A stretch of 64,000 nt of DNA from Polytrichum commune. Lineage: Eukaryota; Streptophyta; Polytrichopsida; Polytrichales; Polytrichaceae. The stretch lies in assembly GCA_950295325.1 (NCBI GenBank), contig OX485804.1, positions 57,960,429 to 58,024,428 of the forward strand, in the 5' to 3' direction. The notes beneath the pieces were generated by a model. The model ran no database searches. It had not been told where the DNA came from and saw nothing but the letters and a program-made list of their open reading frames with translations. The position numbers and the translations under genes were made by a program. Positions within the stretch are counted from its first letter, which is position 1. Each line of letters starts with the position of its first letter. This document shows, in pieces, positions 10,948-24,100 of the stretch.

Positions 10948-13100
10948 TGATGTCCATATTCTAGAATGCTCGAGAACTCCCCTATCGGAGGTGTGAGCTA
11001 GGAGATATGGCAATTTGAGTGGGACAACGCCCTGGGACAGCATTGACCTGGGAGTGGCACCTATGACTGCCTAGATTAGAATAGCCATAACTTCCTTAAT
11101 ATTTGCATGAATGCGGTAAGCGAGGAGTCTATCAGCATCTACGCAAAGAGTAGATGTCGATGGAGTGGTTGCTTCATAGAAGCAAAGATCAGACAACAAA
11201 GTTATGGAGGTTGAAGCTGCTAGGGGCTTCCAGACCCTACGGCTAAGGGAAAATGTCTACTTCATCCCAAGTCTTAGGAGAGAGACAAAAGGTTACTTGA
11301 CAGTGGGGTAGGGGCCCTGCCCAAAGTCCTAGAGGCTTATATGGGTGAGGCAGCGTGGCCGATTGAACCCACCCGAGGCCGAACGGCACGGCCTTCACGG
11401 GCGTTGGCCCAACGTGGGGGCACAGTTGCCTAGTATGGTTCGGGTTGTTATAATGTTGCTCCGGCAATGCAATGATCAATTAAAGATCGGACTTTCATGA
11501 ATGGAAGTCCACATCTAACCATTGGCTACCGACTAAGAGAAGAGTCCCGAATGCATGTGTAGGAGCATTGGTCACCCATCTATGAGGTAAGAGTTCCGTG
11601 GTATTGGGAGCTAATCATTCGCATGAGTGGAATGCGAAGGGTTAGTGCTCGTAACCCTTGCTAAAATTAAGAAATGGTCAAGATAGTTAAGGGGCACTAG
11701 CAAGGGTTGCGACAAGAGGTACCAAATGCCAAACGCATTCAACATTGTCATAGCAAAACTTCATTCTTCTGTCAATTGGAGCAAGTGTTTCATGCATTGG
11801 GTAGGCTACTCCACCAATTAGTACAACATCTACTATTTATTTAATTTGATTATAACATACAATCCATGCATTGGAATTGGATGTGGTGGAGATGACAGTT
11901 TGAGACGGTTTTCAACTGTGAAAGCATTGACTTCCTATATTGCGCATCACTGAACCTCTTCACAAGTGGACTTCCACTTGACCATGAAGCTATATGGATT
12001 CCCAACTATTGTTTTTGACACTGAAGGCTTCACAACACCTATATGACACATAACAATAGCCAATGTAGAATGTCTTAAACCAAAGTTTTTTGTTATCAAA
12101 TATAACATAGGGACACGCAGTGCAAACCCTAATCCTACTCCAACAAAGATAGATAGATAGAAACTCCGGTCCCAGTTTAAGGGGCCGGCGTGAATGAAGT
12201 GTCCGTTCGTATTGTCAAATGACCCGATGTCTGTACTCCAACAAACTTGTTAATGGGGTCGACGTTTGCTACCAAGCATTTTTCTTAGCATCAAACCTCT
12301 TTTTTGTATGAGGAACACAATCTATGCTTTTGCCACTTTTGCATGCCTCTTAGTTGGCTTCTTATTGTTTGAACAAACCCCGTTTATCATATTGATAAGT
12401 GTCTTTGAAATACTTGTTGCTAATCCTCTCGAGGTTAGAATTGTCTAAAGGTAGCCATGTTGGGTACATTTTGAGTACATTGGGCCCATTCCAAGCCTTG
12501 TAGGCTGTGAGGCCAAACCCACCACCCTTAAGCGTCCTAGTCCGGGTGATGGTCTTGAGAATCACATGTAGTGTGTATAGCGTGACAATCTATTTCTTCA
12601 CATCCTTAAGCATTCATGTCCTTGTGAATCACTTTGTTTATTAGAAGTAGCCTCTTGGCTCGGGGTCGCGTTGGCTTTTTGTAGGGTCCAACCGGCGGCC
12701 TTGTCAACACAAGTTCTCAAAGATATTCCCCTTTGGCCTTTGATCACCCTTTCCTCCATATTGCCCTTGCTAGAGTATTCCCCTTTATCCATTTTTTATA
12801 AGTGATTGATTTTTACCAAAAAGGATGTAAGTGTTGAAGAACACTCCCTCAATGGTTAATCACAATTAAAATTGCCTTTCAAACCACACATAATTCTAAT
12901 TTAACTAATGCCTTAACTACGTAACTTGCACTACCACGTCTAAACACCTAATGTAATAGTTCCTAAAAATACTAAGGTATGGTTAATTAGAACCATTCGT
13001 GACTAGCCTTTTAGGTTCATACAATGTGGTTAGGCTTCCCCAATAACCGGCCTAATTCCTTCAAATCACTCACTCCTCGGACATCTTCAAAGTTTAGCCT
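10948..13100. other. Repeat-like spacer, no gene seen
   Basis: Two adjacent minus-strand frames (12792-12598 and 12565-12362) are short and unrecognised. The rest has no coding signal. It could be decayed retrotransposon DNA but I see no LTR pair. Confidence 0.3.
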
Positions 13101-13106
13101 ACCGGG

Positions 13107-13376
13107 CCACGTCCAGCAGCTAAGCTGAGTTTGTCTAACCCCCAGTCCAGCAGTTGAGCTGAGTTTGTCGAAGCCACGTCCAACAGCTAAGCTAAGTTTG
13201 TCTAACCCCCACTCCAGCAGCTAAGCTGAGTTTGTCGAAGCCACGTCCAGCAGCTAAGCTGAGTTTGTCTGACCCCCGGTCCAGCAGCTAAGCTGAGTTT
13301 GTCGAAGCCACCAGTCCAGCAACTAAGCTGAGTTTGTCGAACCCACGTCCAGCAGCTAAGCTGAGTTTGTCGAAAC
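13107..13376. repeat. Minisatellite, eight units of 32-35 bp with alternating types
   Basis: Each unit carries GTCCAGCAGCTAAGCTGAGT followed by TTGTC. Units 1-6 alternate between a CCACG- lead and a CCCCCAG/CG- lead, giving a higher-order dimer of about 67 bp. Unit 7 (CCACCAG lead) and unit 8 (CCACG lead) break the alternation. Confidence 0.9.
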
Positions 13377-13379
13377 CAC

Positions 13380-15950
13380 CCAAACCAAACTAGCTCTAAT
13401 CACCTAATAACCTAATCGCCTAATTGCTCAAGGTCCACATGCAAGCCTCTTAGCTACACACCTAAATGCATACTAACTAATTAACTAACATCATCAACTA
13501 ATCCACACACGTGGCCCGAAACTCTAGGAGTTCACCCCTCTTGAGAGAACTTAAGAGGTAGAGCTTCACTAATTAACTCCACTAAAACTAATAACCTACA
13601 CACGTGGCTCAAGCTCTTAAGAGCTTGCTCCCTTGAGAGCGCTTGATGGAGAGAGAGGCAAATGAGAGAAAAAACACCTTAAGTAGCAAAGAGGGAGAGA
13701 GGGAGAGAGGGAGAGAGGGAGAGAGAGGTGAGGATAGGGTGGGAGGATTAGCACCTCCAATCACAATCCCTTAACCTTCACCTTCAAAGTAGGGACTAAT
13801 CCCCTTCCACCAAGCTTCTTTCTTCCTAAACTACCAAGGTGGATCCAAAAGTGGGCATTTAACCCGCGGAGCTCACCTTGCTTCACCTTACCCCCTTACT
13901 CACATAACCAAGGCATCCCCTTATTGAAATCAAACCTTGAAATAACTACACAACACATTCTAATGCCTAAACTTAAATCCAAACCACACTTCACTCTTTT
14001 TATGTTTTGTGAATAATCATAACACATCAAAGTCAAACTAAAATTGGTTTCGAAGAGTTAATCACCACATGTGGGCACCATTTTGGGCTCACATAGGCGT
14101 TTGTTAACATGTGGTAAAAAGAGAAAAAAATTGTCCTGAAACTCAAGGTGGCAATGAATGCAGGTGAAGCCAAACGTCATGCTTGAATTTTTCTATGGTA
14201 CTTTTGGCACTCATGTGTGCCTCCAAGACCAAAGCTTTGTACTTCTCTTCCGACTACAATGTCATACACAAATATCTATTGTGTGTCATACTTCACCAAT
14301 AAATTTGAGATTTTCCATTGTGCCCACCTAGATTCCCATTCATTCATGTGACCCTAACCTCACAATGCTTAGAAACACAAGGAATTGGTTCATATGCTCT
14401 ACACTTTGAGTTGTTGTGATTATGTGGCATTCATATGCATTAAATGAAGACCTACACTACCTGAAATAAAGGTTGCAATAATGTGGCAACCACATGCACC
14501 CTTCGAAGACCCCAACCCAACCTGAAATCAACAATGCAACCTTCAATCTTGCGGCAATTAAGGTTTAAGAAAACTTATCTTGGTTGCTAACCAAGTGGAC
14601 CATTGATGCAACCATCCACAAACAACGTCATGCCCAACCACCCAATCATCACTCTGTCCTCATAGACCATGAGACCAAGAAAAACTCATGGTAGCATCTT
14701 TGACTTAAAAACCTCCAATCCCGTCATCTTCGATTGAATGCCCCTCTACTTCATTTACTTTGTGGGCAATGCAACATGTGCTTGCATGAAACTTGTCATA
14801 CTTAGCATCCCCTAATCCTTTGGGCCATGATTGTGCAACAAGCAATCCCCCTACGGTATTAATATGTCATGCAAATGCACATGGATTGTCTCGGGAGCTG
14901 GTTGCAAAGGCACATTAATTCAAATGTTACACAATGAAGTTACTCAAACATTTAACTCAATTATTGCATAAATAAATGATGCATGTCCGGATATGTTGGT
15001 GCAAAACACTATGATAGATATGCTAAACACAACATTTCAAACTTTAGGGGCTATTGGCGCCGTTTGTTGACCCTTGAGACGATGGTTGTTGGTGGAGATC
15101 GGGGTAGTAGATCGGTGAAGAGTTGTTGGATTGCTTCACTGGCTCGGCGTCAGGCAACAGCTTGGGCATGAAGGCAATTTTAAGGCATGGCACTGATACG
15201 TGGGCCATGGCATCCGCTACTTCAAGCAACTAGGGTTTGTTGGGGTGCATTTAGCGTCTTGCTATTATTATTATTATTATTACTTAGTGTATAGAAGACC
15301 CACATGATGAAGAGGATGATAATGAAGTAGCGCTTGGTTGTGAGCCCAGTTGTGAGCCCGGTTACGTATATCTAAGGTATTAAGGCCTTAAAGTAACACC
15401 TTTTTTTTGGTGACACCTTTATTTAATCCTTGAGCCGTCAACAATGAGGGCAACGGTGCCATCGAGTAAGTCATTGTTAAAAAAGATTAATCACATGTGG
15501 CATTAAGTATAAAATAACACCACTTTGGCCACTTGTAATAATAGTGTAACAAGATACAATAACATTTTTAGAAGACCACCAACTTTGGCCAATCACAATG
15601 GCTAATTAAGGATCTATTTGTTCAACGAGGTGGTGTAAGAAATGATCCAAAAAAGGGGGACAATGCCTTCGTTTAATTAAAAAAAAATCCTCACTTGCAA
15701 TAAGTATGATTTTGTGGTGATTCTCACTTAGCAATCCAACATCAAGACCCCTGTAGTGGAGAGTAATAGGCTATTTCCTTAAGACAACTTTGTGAATTTT
15801 TGTAGGTTGCATAATAATTTATTTATTTTTTAATTTTTGTATACTTTGTATATATTTGTTGATATATGGAAATGTTTAGAAAAAATTCCAAGCTACCCAA
15901 ATTTCCTTAAATATATTTATTATTCTTTAAATGGCATTTTAAGGCCTCAT
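13380..15950. other. Spacer with simple repeats, no gene seen
   Basis: It contains a GGGAGAGA microsatellite at about 13690-13728 and an ATT trinucleotide run near 15264-15282. No convincing coding frame. Confidence 0.4.
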
Positions 15951-15959
15951 TTCCTTGTA

Positions 15960-17560
15960 CACTACACTTGAAAGCATGTGATCACACAAACTTTAATTTC
16001 AATTTTCCACATGCATTGCACAAATGTGTTTAGCTTAAGCTCAATAAATTCAAGAGGTTTTCTTGTTATATAAAGAACTTCAATGACTCATATGCATTGT
16101 AATGCACCTCATCCCAACCAATTTCAAGTTTCCATGATACAACCTTGAGATGAGTTTCATTGGCCTTCAAACAAACATGGTCACAACCCTTGGACATAGT
16201 GTAACGGGGCTTTAACATACACTACACAAGTGCGTTTAAGTTGTATGGATTTAACATTGTTTTCAATTTTCTTATTAGATAAAGCACTTCAATGATTCTC
16301 ATGCACTAGAATGCACCTTATCCCAACCAATCTCAATTTCAATTTCACATGGTACAACCTTCATACGAGTTTCAAGGGCCCTCAGGTTTTGACATCATTT
16401 GGAGATCATAGTGTAAAGGAGGCTTTAACGTACACTTCACAAGGGTGTTTAACTCAAGCTCAATGGAATGAGGTTTTCTTGTTATATGAGCACTTGAATG
16501 ATTCAAATGCACTCACGGGTAGATCACTCTAAGGCATTTTTGTGCACCACGTGCGGCTGGGGGGCTATTTACCTTCAAGGGTTGAATTAAAGCCTCCCTA
16601 TAATTACTTAAATTTCAAAAATGGCCCATTTGTTTGTACCCTTCCATTACTTATATTGTCCAAGTCACTATAATTTTTTGTACTATATATTCCTTTTAAG
16701 TAATAAACGGGCGTGGGGAAGACGACCCCAACGATGGCGAGTTCCCTTTTCATCCATTTTTTGACAGACGGAAATCCCAATTATCATCCATCCCTGTGAG
16801 ACCTAAACCCATTTACATACCATACTAAACATACCTTCTAGGATCCTTATCTTCAGCCCTTATATTAATTTTACAAAAAAATAATGGCCCACGTTTTATG
16901 TCCATCTAACTTACTTATAATGGGATTGTCTACATTTAATGGCCCCTTCATTATTTGGAATTCCTTTATAATTTTTATTTCAAATGATTTTAATCCTCTC
17001 TATATTATGCCGCACGTCGTTTTTAAAATGCACTAAGTGATCTACCCGTGAATGCACTATAGTGCACCTCATCCCAAGTAATTTCGATTTTCTGTGGTAC
17101 AACCTTCATATAAGTTTAAAGGGCCCTCAACATCTATATAAAGAGGACTGCAAAAAAATTGGTAATTTTATTTCTTAAGTTGAAATTATTGTGAATTTTT
17201 CTTGTTATGTAAAGAACATAAATGACTCATAAACACTACATTGCACCTCATCCCAACGAATTTCGATTTTTCCATAGTACTATCTTTAGACCTCAATGTC
17301 GAGAGCCCGTATAATTTCATGGTCATTGGACAAGTGTGTTCAACCTAAGCTAGATGGATTCAAGAGGGATTTCTTGCTATGTAAAACACTTCAATGTCTC
17401 ATATGCGTTGTAGTGCACCTCGTCCCCAACCAACTTCAATTTTCCATGATACAAAACCTTCATTTGAGTTTGAAGGATCCTTAAAATTTCATGGTCCCTT
17501 GGGCATAGTAGTGTAAAGGGGCTTTAGCTTACATTGCACAAGTGTGTTTTGAGCTCACTT
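15960..17560. repeat. Tandem array of 172-209-bp units
   Basis: The marker CACCTCATCCCAA or a close variant recurs at about 16107, 16315, 17069, 17246 and 17415, with an outlying copy at 18656. Surrounding blocks (TTTCTTGTTATATAAAGCAC, CATATGCACTRYAATG, ACAACCTTCATAYGAGTTT) repeat with it. Removing the 545 bp added by the insertion at 16514-17050 restores a 209-bp spacing. Confidence 0.75.
16514..17050. mobile_element. hAT-like MITE with 8-bp target duplication
   Basis: The ends CACGGGTAGATCACT and AGTGATCTACCCGTG are exact inverted repeats of 15 bp. AATGCACT is duplicated directly on both sides (16506-16513, 17051-17058). An 8-bp duplication and CA...TG termini are typical of hAT elements. 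537 bp, no transposase. Confidence 0.85.
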
Positions 17561-18725
17561 AACCCTTTAAATGCTTATGCAAAAAAATGTTTTGATGGGG
17601 TTTGCAACCCACTAGGTGGCAATCTACATGGATGGAAGGTTTATATTGGTGTAGGGTGGTGCCCACTACCATGTGGGCCAAAGTAACATATAAAAACCTC
17701 ATACTCCAAGCATGTAGGTTGGCACTGCTTGTTTTGGAGGCGGTTCCACGTGTTGCCCAAATGTGGAAGCCAAATTTACGAGTCAATATCTTTCACATAT
17801 GATGTTCAATTTGGGTGGGGTTTTTCCCTTAGGAAAAGGTGACGGTTGTGCACGACTTGACTCAATGGATTTGGAAGGAAAAAATCAGTGCACATGTTGC
17901 TTGCTCCATGGAAAAGGGGAAATCTCCCAAAATGACATGATGTGTGGCCCCCCTCCAACTTTGAGGGAGATGGACTTCATCTGAATTTGCTCAGAAAACC
18001 CCAATTATTTGGGAGTAGCTCATTTGTCATCCACATAACTTAACTTAATGTGGTACCAACTTTCTAAAATTTGTGGCATGACCTAAATGGTCATGAAACG
18101 AAAAAATTCCCTAATTTTCTTTAGCTGCCCCAGACGAAAGCCATGTCCATATGTCGAGTTGGCCTAGCAAATGTGGTCCGATTGACTTCAAAAAATTCTA
18201 GCAATGACATATGGTAGTCTAGTTCATATCTGTACGGTTGGATTTAAAAAAGAACATTGCACATTTGCTACATAATATAAATATTCAGCATTGGTGCCTA
18301 TGATCGGGGAGAACCGGCAGTTAGTTGCAAATGAACTGGTTGAATCTGAGAAATAACCGGTTGAAGTTCAAGACTGCATGAAAATTACCGATCATACCAG
18401 AGGAATGTATAGAATATACCCCAATTTAATAAAGGAAAACTGAAGAATGTCAACATGTAACCGGTTGGACTTGCAAACACTAGGATCTCAACTGGTTATG
18501 CCCAAAAATCTCCCCCGACCACTGATTGGTGTTGGAAAATGCCCGAAAATGGAATGTGAAGGCTTGAGCGTTTAGGGGTTAAGGTCGATGGAGTCAGTGA
18601 GCCAGTTGGTTTTCTTGTTATATAAAGCACTTTAATGACTCAGACACACTACAGTGCACCTCATCCCAACCGATACTTGCGTGGACCAAGCCCCGTGTTA
18701 TAACTTATATGCCTTCTACACACGT
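17561..18725. other. Spacer with clustered ACCGGTT-like motifs, no gene seen
   Basis: AACCGGTT or AACTGGTT occurs several times between 18330 and 18500. I see no coding frame and no clear element boundary. Confidence 0.35.
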
Positions 18726-18729
18726 CCCA

Positions 18730-19170
18730 CCACACCTGGCAATGGAGTGTGGCAGTAAGCAACTGCCGCAAGGCTGGTTAAGGTTAAGGCTTAGATGTGC
18801 CTTAATCGGTTACGTTTCCCAACTCGCCCACTTCTCTTGGAATACGAAACACAAGATGATTAAGTTAGTATGAGATGGTTAGCAAATCCACATCAAGACC
18901 GTAGCCACTTTCCTCACGGTTTTCGGAGCTCGTATGGATAAGTTATTCAATATTAAAGTGAAGAATTGCATGCTCATCAAACGGTCATATATATGGTCCC
19001 CCCCCCTTTCCCTTCCCTTCCCAAATTATGTTGACTTATGAATTTAGAACAATCACCATGGTTTGGGGCGCGTAGTCCAATTTTTTTGAAACATATGTCT
19101 TTTTGGTGTTCATTCTTGGAGCCACGCTTATCGTATACCGCTCAAATACAGGTGTTTGATTAAGGAATAT
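18730..19170. repeat. Dispersed repeat, related to 24420-24760
   Basis: The two segments share, in order, GGGAGCTTGGATGAATA-like, TATTAAAGTGAA, CTCATYRARYGGTCATATA, GTAGTCCAA and TGTCCATTCTT-like blocks over about 350 bp. Both copies are non-coding. Confidence 0.6.
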
Positions 19171-19497
19171 CCCCTTCCCACCCGCCTTTACCTAATACCG
19201 AGTTAGCTTACTGAAGCCGAGTGGCAGAGATGAATGGTCTCCCATCTACACTTGCACCTAGCATTGGAGGAGATATTCTACCACGGCCTATTATTTTAAC
19301 GAGTTTAGCTTATGTTTTTTCCTTCACTTGGTCGTTGTTTTAGCTTTATAGGTTTTTGTAAATTTGGCAGTTGACCCCCAAGATAACTAACACATGGTGC
19401 AACCTATCACATGCCACACATGGGTAGCATACTGAGCCGCTTTCAAAACGAGTTGGAAATCTAGCAACAATAACTAGCCTCGGTGACAATGGATGCG

Positions 19498-20533
19498 GGA
19501 GGTTGGTTTCAAGGTGGCTAGCTCATATTGCCACATCGACTCGGCAGTAGAAAGCGGTTTTGGTGTGAAGCCTCGCTAACTAAGCTCCAATGTTAGGTTG
19601 AAACCAAGTGGACTAAAGTAAGGTGAGAAGGGGTTTTCAAGGTGGCTAGCTCAGATTGCCACATCGACTCGGCACTAGAAAGTGACTTTGGTGTGAAATC
19701 TCTCTAACTAAGCTCCAATGTTAGGTTAAAACCAGAGCCCAACATTTTCCTTTCTAATTGCACCCATACCCAAACCATGCCCATCAGCAACGACCTATGC
19801 CCACCCATGCCCACCCATAGCATGACATGTGCGCACCCATGCCCACCCATGCCCACACATAGCATGACATGTGCCCACCCATGCTATTCAAATTGCGCCC
19901 ATGTATTCAAAAATTATGTAATGTGTATTGTGTAATTGTGTAATTGTGTAATTATGCCCCACCCATGCCCGCCCATGCCCGCCCATGCCCGCCCATGCCC
20001 GCCCATGAACAATAATAGCGCAGCCATGCCCACCCATGCCCGCCCATGAACAATAATATTGCACCCATGCCCACCCAAAACCCATGGGCATGGGTATGGA
20101 CGCCCGATGTAGGGCTCTGGTTAAAACCAAGTGAACTAAAGTAAGGTGAGAAGGGGTTTCCAAGTTGGCTAGCTCGGACTGCCACATCGACTCAGCAGTA
20201 GACAACGACTTTGGTGCGAAGCCTCGCTAACTAAGCTCCAATGTTAGGTTAAAACCAAGTGAACTAAAGTAAGGTGAGAAGGGGTTTCTAGGTTGGCTAG
20301 CTCAAATTGCCACATCGACTCAACAATAGACAATGACTTTGGTGTGAAGCCTCGCTAACTAAGCTCCAATGTTAGGTCAAAACCAGGTGAACTAAAATAA
20401 AACGAGAAGGGATTTTGAAGATGGCTAGCTCGGACTGCCACATCGACTCGCCAACAGAAAGCGATTTTGGTGCGAAACCTCACAAACTAGGCTCCAATGT
20501 TAGGTCAAAACCGGGTGGACTAAAGTCATGTGA
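19498..20533. repeat. Five tandem units of about 129 bp, interrupted by a transposon
   Basis: The units start near 19498, 19628, 20149, 20278 and 20406. Each contains GGCTAGCTC, TGCCACATCGACTC, CTAAGCTCCAATGTTAGGT and AACTAAAGTAAGGTGAGAAG-type blocks. The second unit is split by the 385-bp element at 19734-20118. Confidence 0.9.
19734..20118. mobile_element. Mutator-like non-autonomous element, copy B (10-bp TSD)
   Basis: The ends AGAGCCCAACATT and GATGTAGGGCTCT match copy A. It is flanked by an exact 10-bp direct repeat GGTTAAAACC (19724-19733, 20119-20128). The interior is dominated by CCCATGCCCACCCATGCCC-like minisatellite. Neighbouring 129-bp units contain the unfilled site TTAGGTTAAAACCAAGTG, which confirms the exact insertion point. 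Confidence 0.9.
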
Positions 20534-20539
20534 GAAGGG

Positions 20540-21150
20540 GGCATAAGTATGATGACATAGGTGACCCCCCCCCCCCCCCGGTGACTTGTTTCCAAGGGCC
20601 CCTTTGGGCCCGGGCCTGTAGGAAGGAGACCACGATTTGGTAGTCAGGCAGGCAGGCCCCCTTTTTGAAGCAATCAACTAACATATTCGATGACACACAA
20701 AACGCAAATGATCCAAAGGTGACACGACCCACGTGGCATGATCCGTGTAGCATGAGCTCCGGTTGGGGCCGATTGTAATGATGCACTTTTGGGAAGGCGA
20801 AAGTTTAAAAGCCCAAAAGCGGAAATGAACAAAATAAAGGTGCGTTTTACATTTCGCGTCTCGGTCCAAGGGACTTGGGGGTCCAACGCACCCCTTGCAT
20901 AAAGGGACCTTCACATTTGCGACGCAAAGATCATCTCCGAGCTTGAGGTTTGGTTTCCCAACTTGGGTGGAGTGTTTTCTTTTGAGTTCGGATCGATCGA
21001 CGAGATTTGGAGGGGCAAGTGTTGTTGCGTGAGCACCATACCATTCTCTCGTACTTTGGACTTGGATGCTAGTTAGTGTAAATGTCTTGGGTCTAAAATA
21101 TATGTAAGATTGTTTGATTTTGAAGTTTATTTTGGTCTCGGACTTTAATG
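20540..21150. repeat. GC-rich dispersed repeat, second copy
   Basis: A C homopolymer at about 20566-20579, a GGGCCCGGGCC patch and a tail collinear with 3690-3900 (GGTTTCCCAACTTGG, TTTTCTTTTGAGTT, TTTGGTCTCGGACTTTAATG). Confidence 0.5.
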
Positions 21151-24100
21151 TAAACCCACATTAAGCTTGCTACAATTGTAGTGTGCCTGACTCGAGGGCC
21201 ATGGTCTAGTGGTACGTCTTGTGGTTTGATGTCCCAAGGTCCCAATTTCAAACACACTCTTGATGAAAGTCCAACATTTCCTTTCCTTAGGGTGGGACTT
21301 GGAGACCATCTCACCACCATTGAAGTCTTATCAAGTCAAGGTGTAGTAATAATATTAATTATACCTCGAGTTGTGTGCGCGTTCATCTCCAACAAGCGAA
21401 AACTCATGGCAACCATGTAACTTGAATTGAAGGCGAAAACGTTGGAACCTCTTGTGCTCAAATTTATGGTATCTTTGTTTGTTTTTATTTTATTTTTTTA
21501 AGAAGAAGAAAGCATAATGAACCATCTAAATTAGTATCTAAGAAGGCTAGGTCCAAATCTATGTACCGAGAGGGCTCTTCATGTGGTATTAGTGCCGGAA
21601 TGTGGTTTTCATGTGGGATACACGAGGGTCTCAACCAATGCATGATTGCCACATGGCCCAAACTTTTTGAGGAGGAAATAATTCAATTATGCCAAAATGG
21701 AGAGCCCTCTATGGTATTGATATTAAATTGGGAAGAATGAACCATAAATTACCTAAAAGGGGTAGGTGTTCACACCTCCCTCAAATCCTGACCCATCTCA
21801 AACCAATCCATACCAAGCATGCCTAATCCATGCATACAAGTCATATGCAATTGTCCCACTTCGATGAAAGACCAATGCAAATCTACCACCGTGCTAGATT
21901 TTCCAATTTTCCAATTATAAAGGACAAGTTTCAAGTGACGTAGGTCAGTGACCTAGGACTCATATGCTTGCAATGATAAATATCTTTGTAAACTTGAGCA
22001 ACTTGTGTTGAGGGCATTCATTATCAAGGCATCTTAAAGTCTCAACGACTAAGTTACCTATAATATGCTCGACAACCTCATTTCATTCTCAAGCATCAAA
22101 TGTTGTGGTGGTTAGTCTAATTGAGAGTCAATATTCCTACTTCCTATAGACATTCACAAATTCAACGTTGCTTCAAGTTCACTTGCAAATGGCATTTCCT
22201 ACTCCCCATTTATTATGATGGATGTTCAACTGCAACCATTGTTTTCGACCCCCGTAATTATCATTATGGATGTTGGATCTTAGATTTAGACTTAACCACA
22301 CACCACTCAAATATATGATGTACATCTGGACATATTTTCAAAATGCAGACTTTTGGGTTGCTTCAATTTCATTGGCAGGTCCGTTGATACACTTCTCATA
22401 TATCAAAATCGTAAGGGAGGTATGTGAATCCTCAGCAAGTACTTGAAGGTTATGTTACTAAGATATTATTGGATTTTTGATGCTAATTCTATACCAATTA
22501 ATGTTGAATAATGAGACTACGATCAAAACACATGCTATTATAGTATCATAATTAACTTTGCATATCTTATCAAAGGATCTTACCATACAAGCCTATCGTA
22601 AGATCCTATGATAGAACTCAACATATTATAATTATGGACTTGGTCCAATTTTACCTAAATATCAATTATATAGGTGTCTTATCAAGAGATGTGTTAGAAT
22701 GAGGCATGTAACCTTCATATGGTACATCTCATGGTTCTTATATTATAAAAGTGTTTTGAGCTTGATGCTCCATTATTTGCTTATTTAATATTGTTTGGCA
22801 ATACCATCAATGCATATTTATTGACTACTTTTTATTAGAACATACATTTTGTTGTCAATGTTGGGTTGGGATGACACAAATCCATTATTTGTAGATTACA
22901 TTGTGATTGTGACTTGCATAACATTATGAAGTAGTGTGCATGTGTTCATGTGGGGTCTGAGAATATAACCATGGATGCCGCAATTAGTGCAAATTCAATC
23001 TAAATGTGCATTGGTGGCAACATCCCATGATTATATTCGCAGGGTCCACCTGAACAAATGCACATTGCTTAATAATGTTACATGCCATCTCATGGCAACT
23101 TATTACTTGGTTATTGAGTGGCTTTTCAAAACTTAGAGATTCACCACGTTGTGGGGACAACCGCATTTCCCTTTGCCAACAAGAGCTCTTGTTGATGCAA
23201 TGTGCAGAGACAACCCTAGTAGAAACTGAGTTTGAAGGAAACTTGTGACCGTGGAAGATGTTGCAATGCGATGAAATTTATTTTAAACTTTATGAGGCCA
23301 AAAGGCTTATGAGACTAGAATTACATCAAGGGAGGGGGGGGGGTTCAAATACAAATCCCCTAGAGTGATGATATGCAATGGCTTATGTGGAATAGTGGTT
23401 AATATCAACATGATGATCAAGTTGGTAGAACAACTCAGGACTAATCTAGCTCTAAATTTGAAACTTGGATGTGACCTCTCTCTAATTGAGATGTACAAGA
23501 AATATTCCAACACGAAACGTGCCTTATTCTCAACTATATTGTGAGAGAAAAAATGCCACAATCTTTTATCTCTGAAGATTGAGGAAGTTGGCCACCAACT
23601 AATTTCAACAAGGAGTCTATCATTTGAGGTGTGTTAGGCAACATGGAGAATTATTATCATAAGAGTTGGAAGAAGATGTAGTTATAGACAATTAAGGGTT
23701 AAATGTTGACACTCGTAAATCATTTTTATTGGCTAGATCTTCATAGTGTCAAGGCAGATTCATTCATTGGGAAGGTAAATTTGGATTTTTTAAAGCTAGT
23801 TTGGTTGTAAAATTGGCGTAAACAACCTTGGAATAGTATAGTTGGAACAAGTCAACCCTTGAGCTATAGAGAGCCTTGTTGTTATATCCCCTTCATCTAG
23901 TGGTTCACACGCGCATTTTGTTCATTTTCCATGTGAATTGAATTGGTCAAAGGTATTTTGTTGGTTATAAAACATTACGTTTTCTTGTGAATTCCTCCTT
24001 CAATTGTTATAATCTAAAAAAAGATTATTCGTGCTCATTCCCCCCCCCCCCTCCCCTTTTGAAATAGCTCATCTCCCATGTTTCAAGATCCTATGGATAA

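Noticed and set aside
13107-13376. CRISPR-like regular repeats
   Set aside because: Units are contiguous minisatellite copies with no unique spacers, in a plant nuclear context.
18330-18500. Cluster of AACCGGTT-like motifs as a transcription-factor array
   Set aside because: Only a handful of imperfect copies, no nearby gene, and base composition could explain them.
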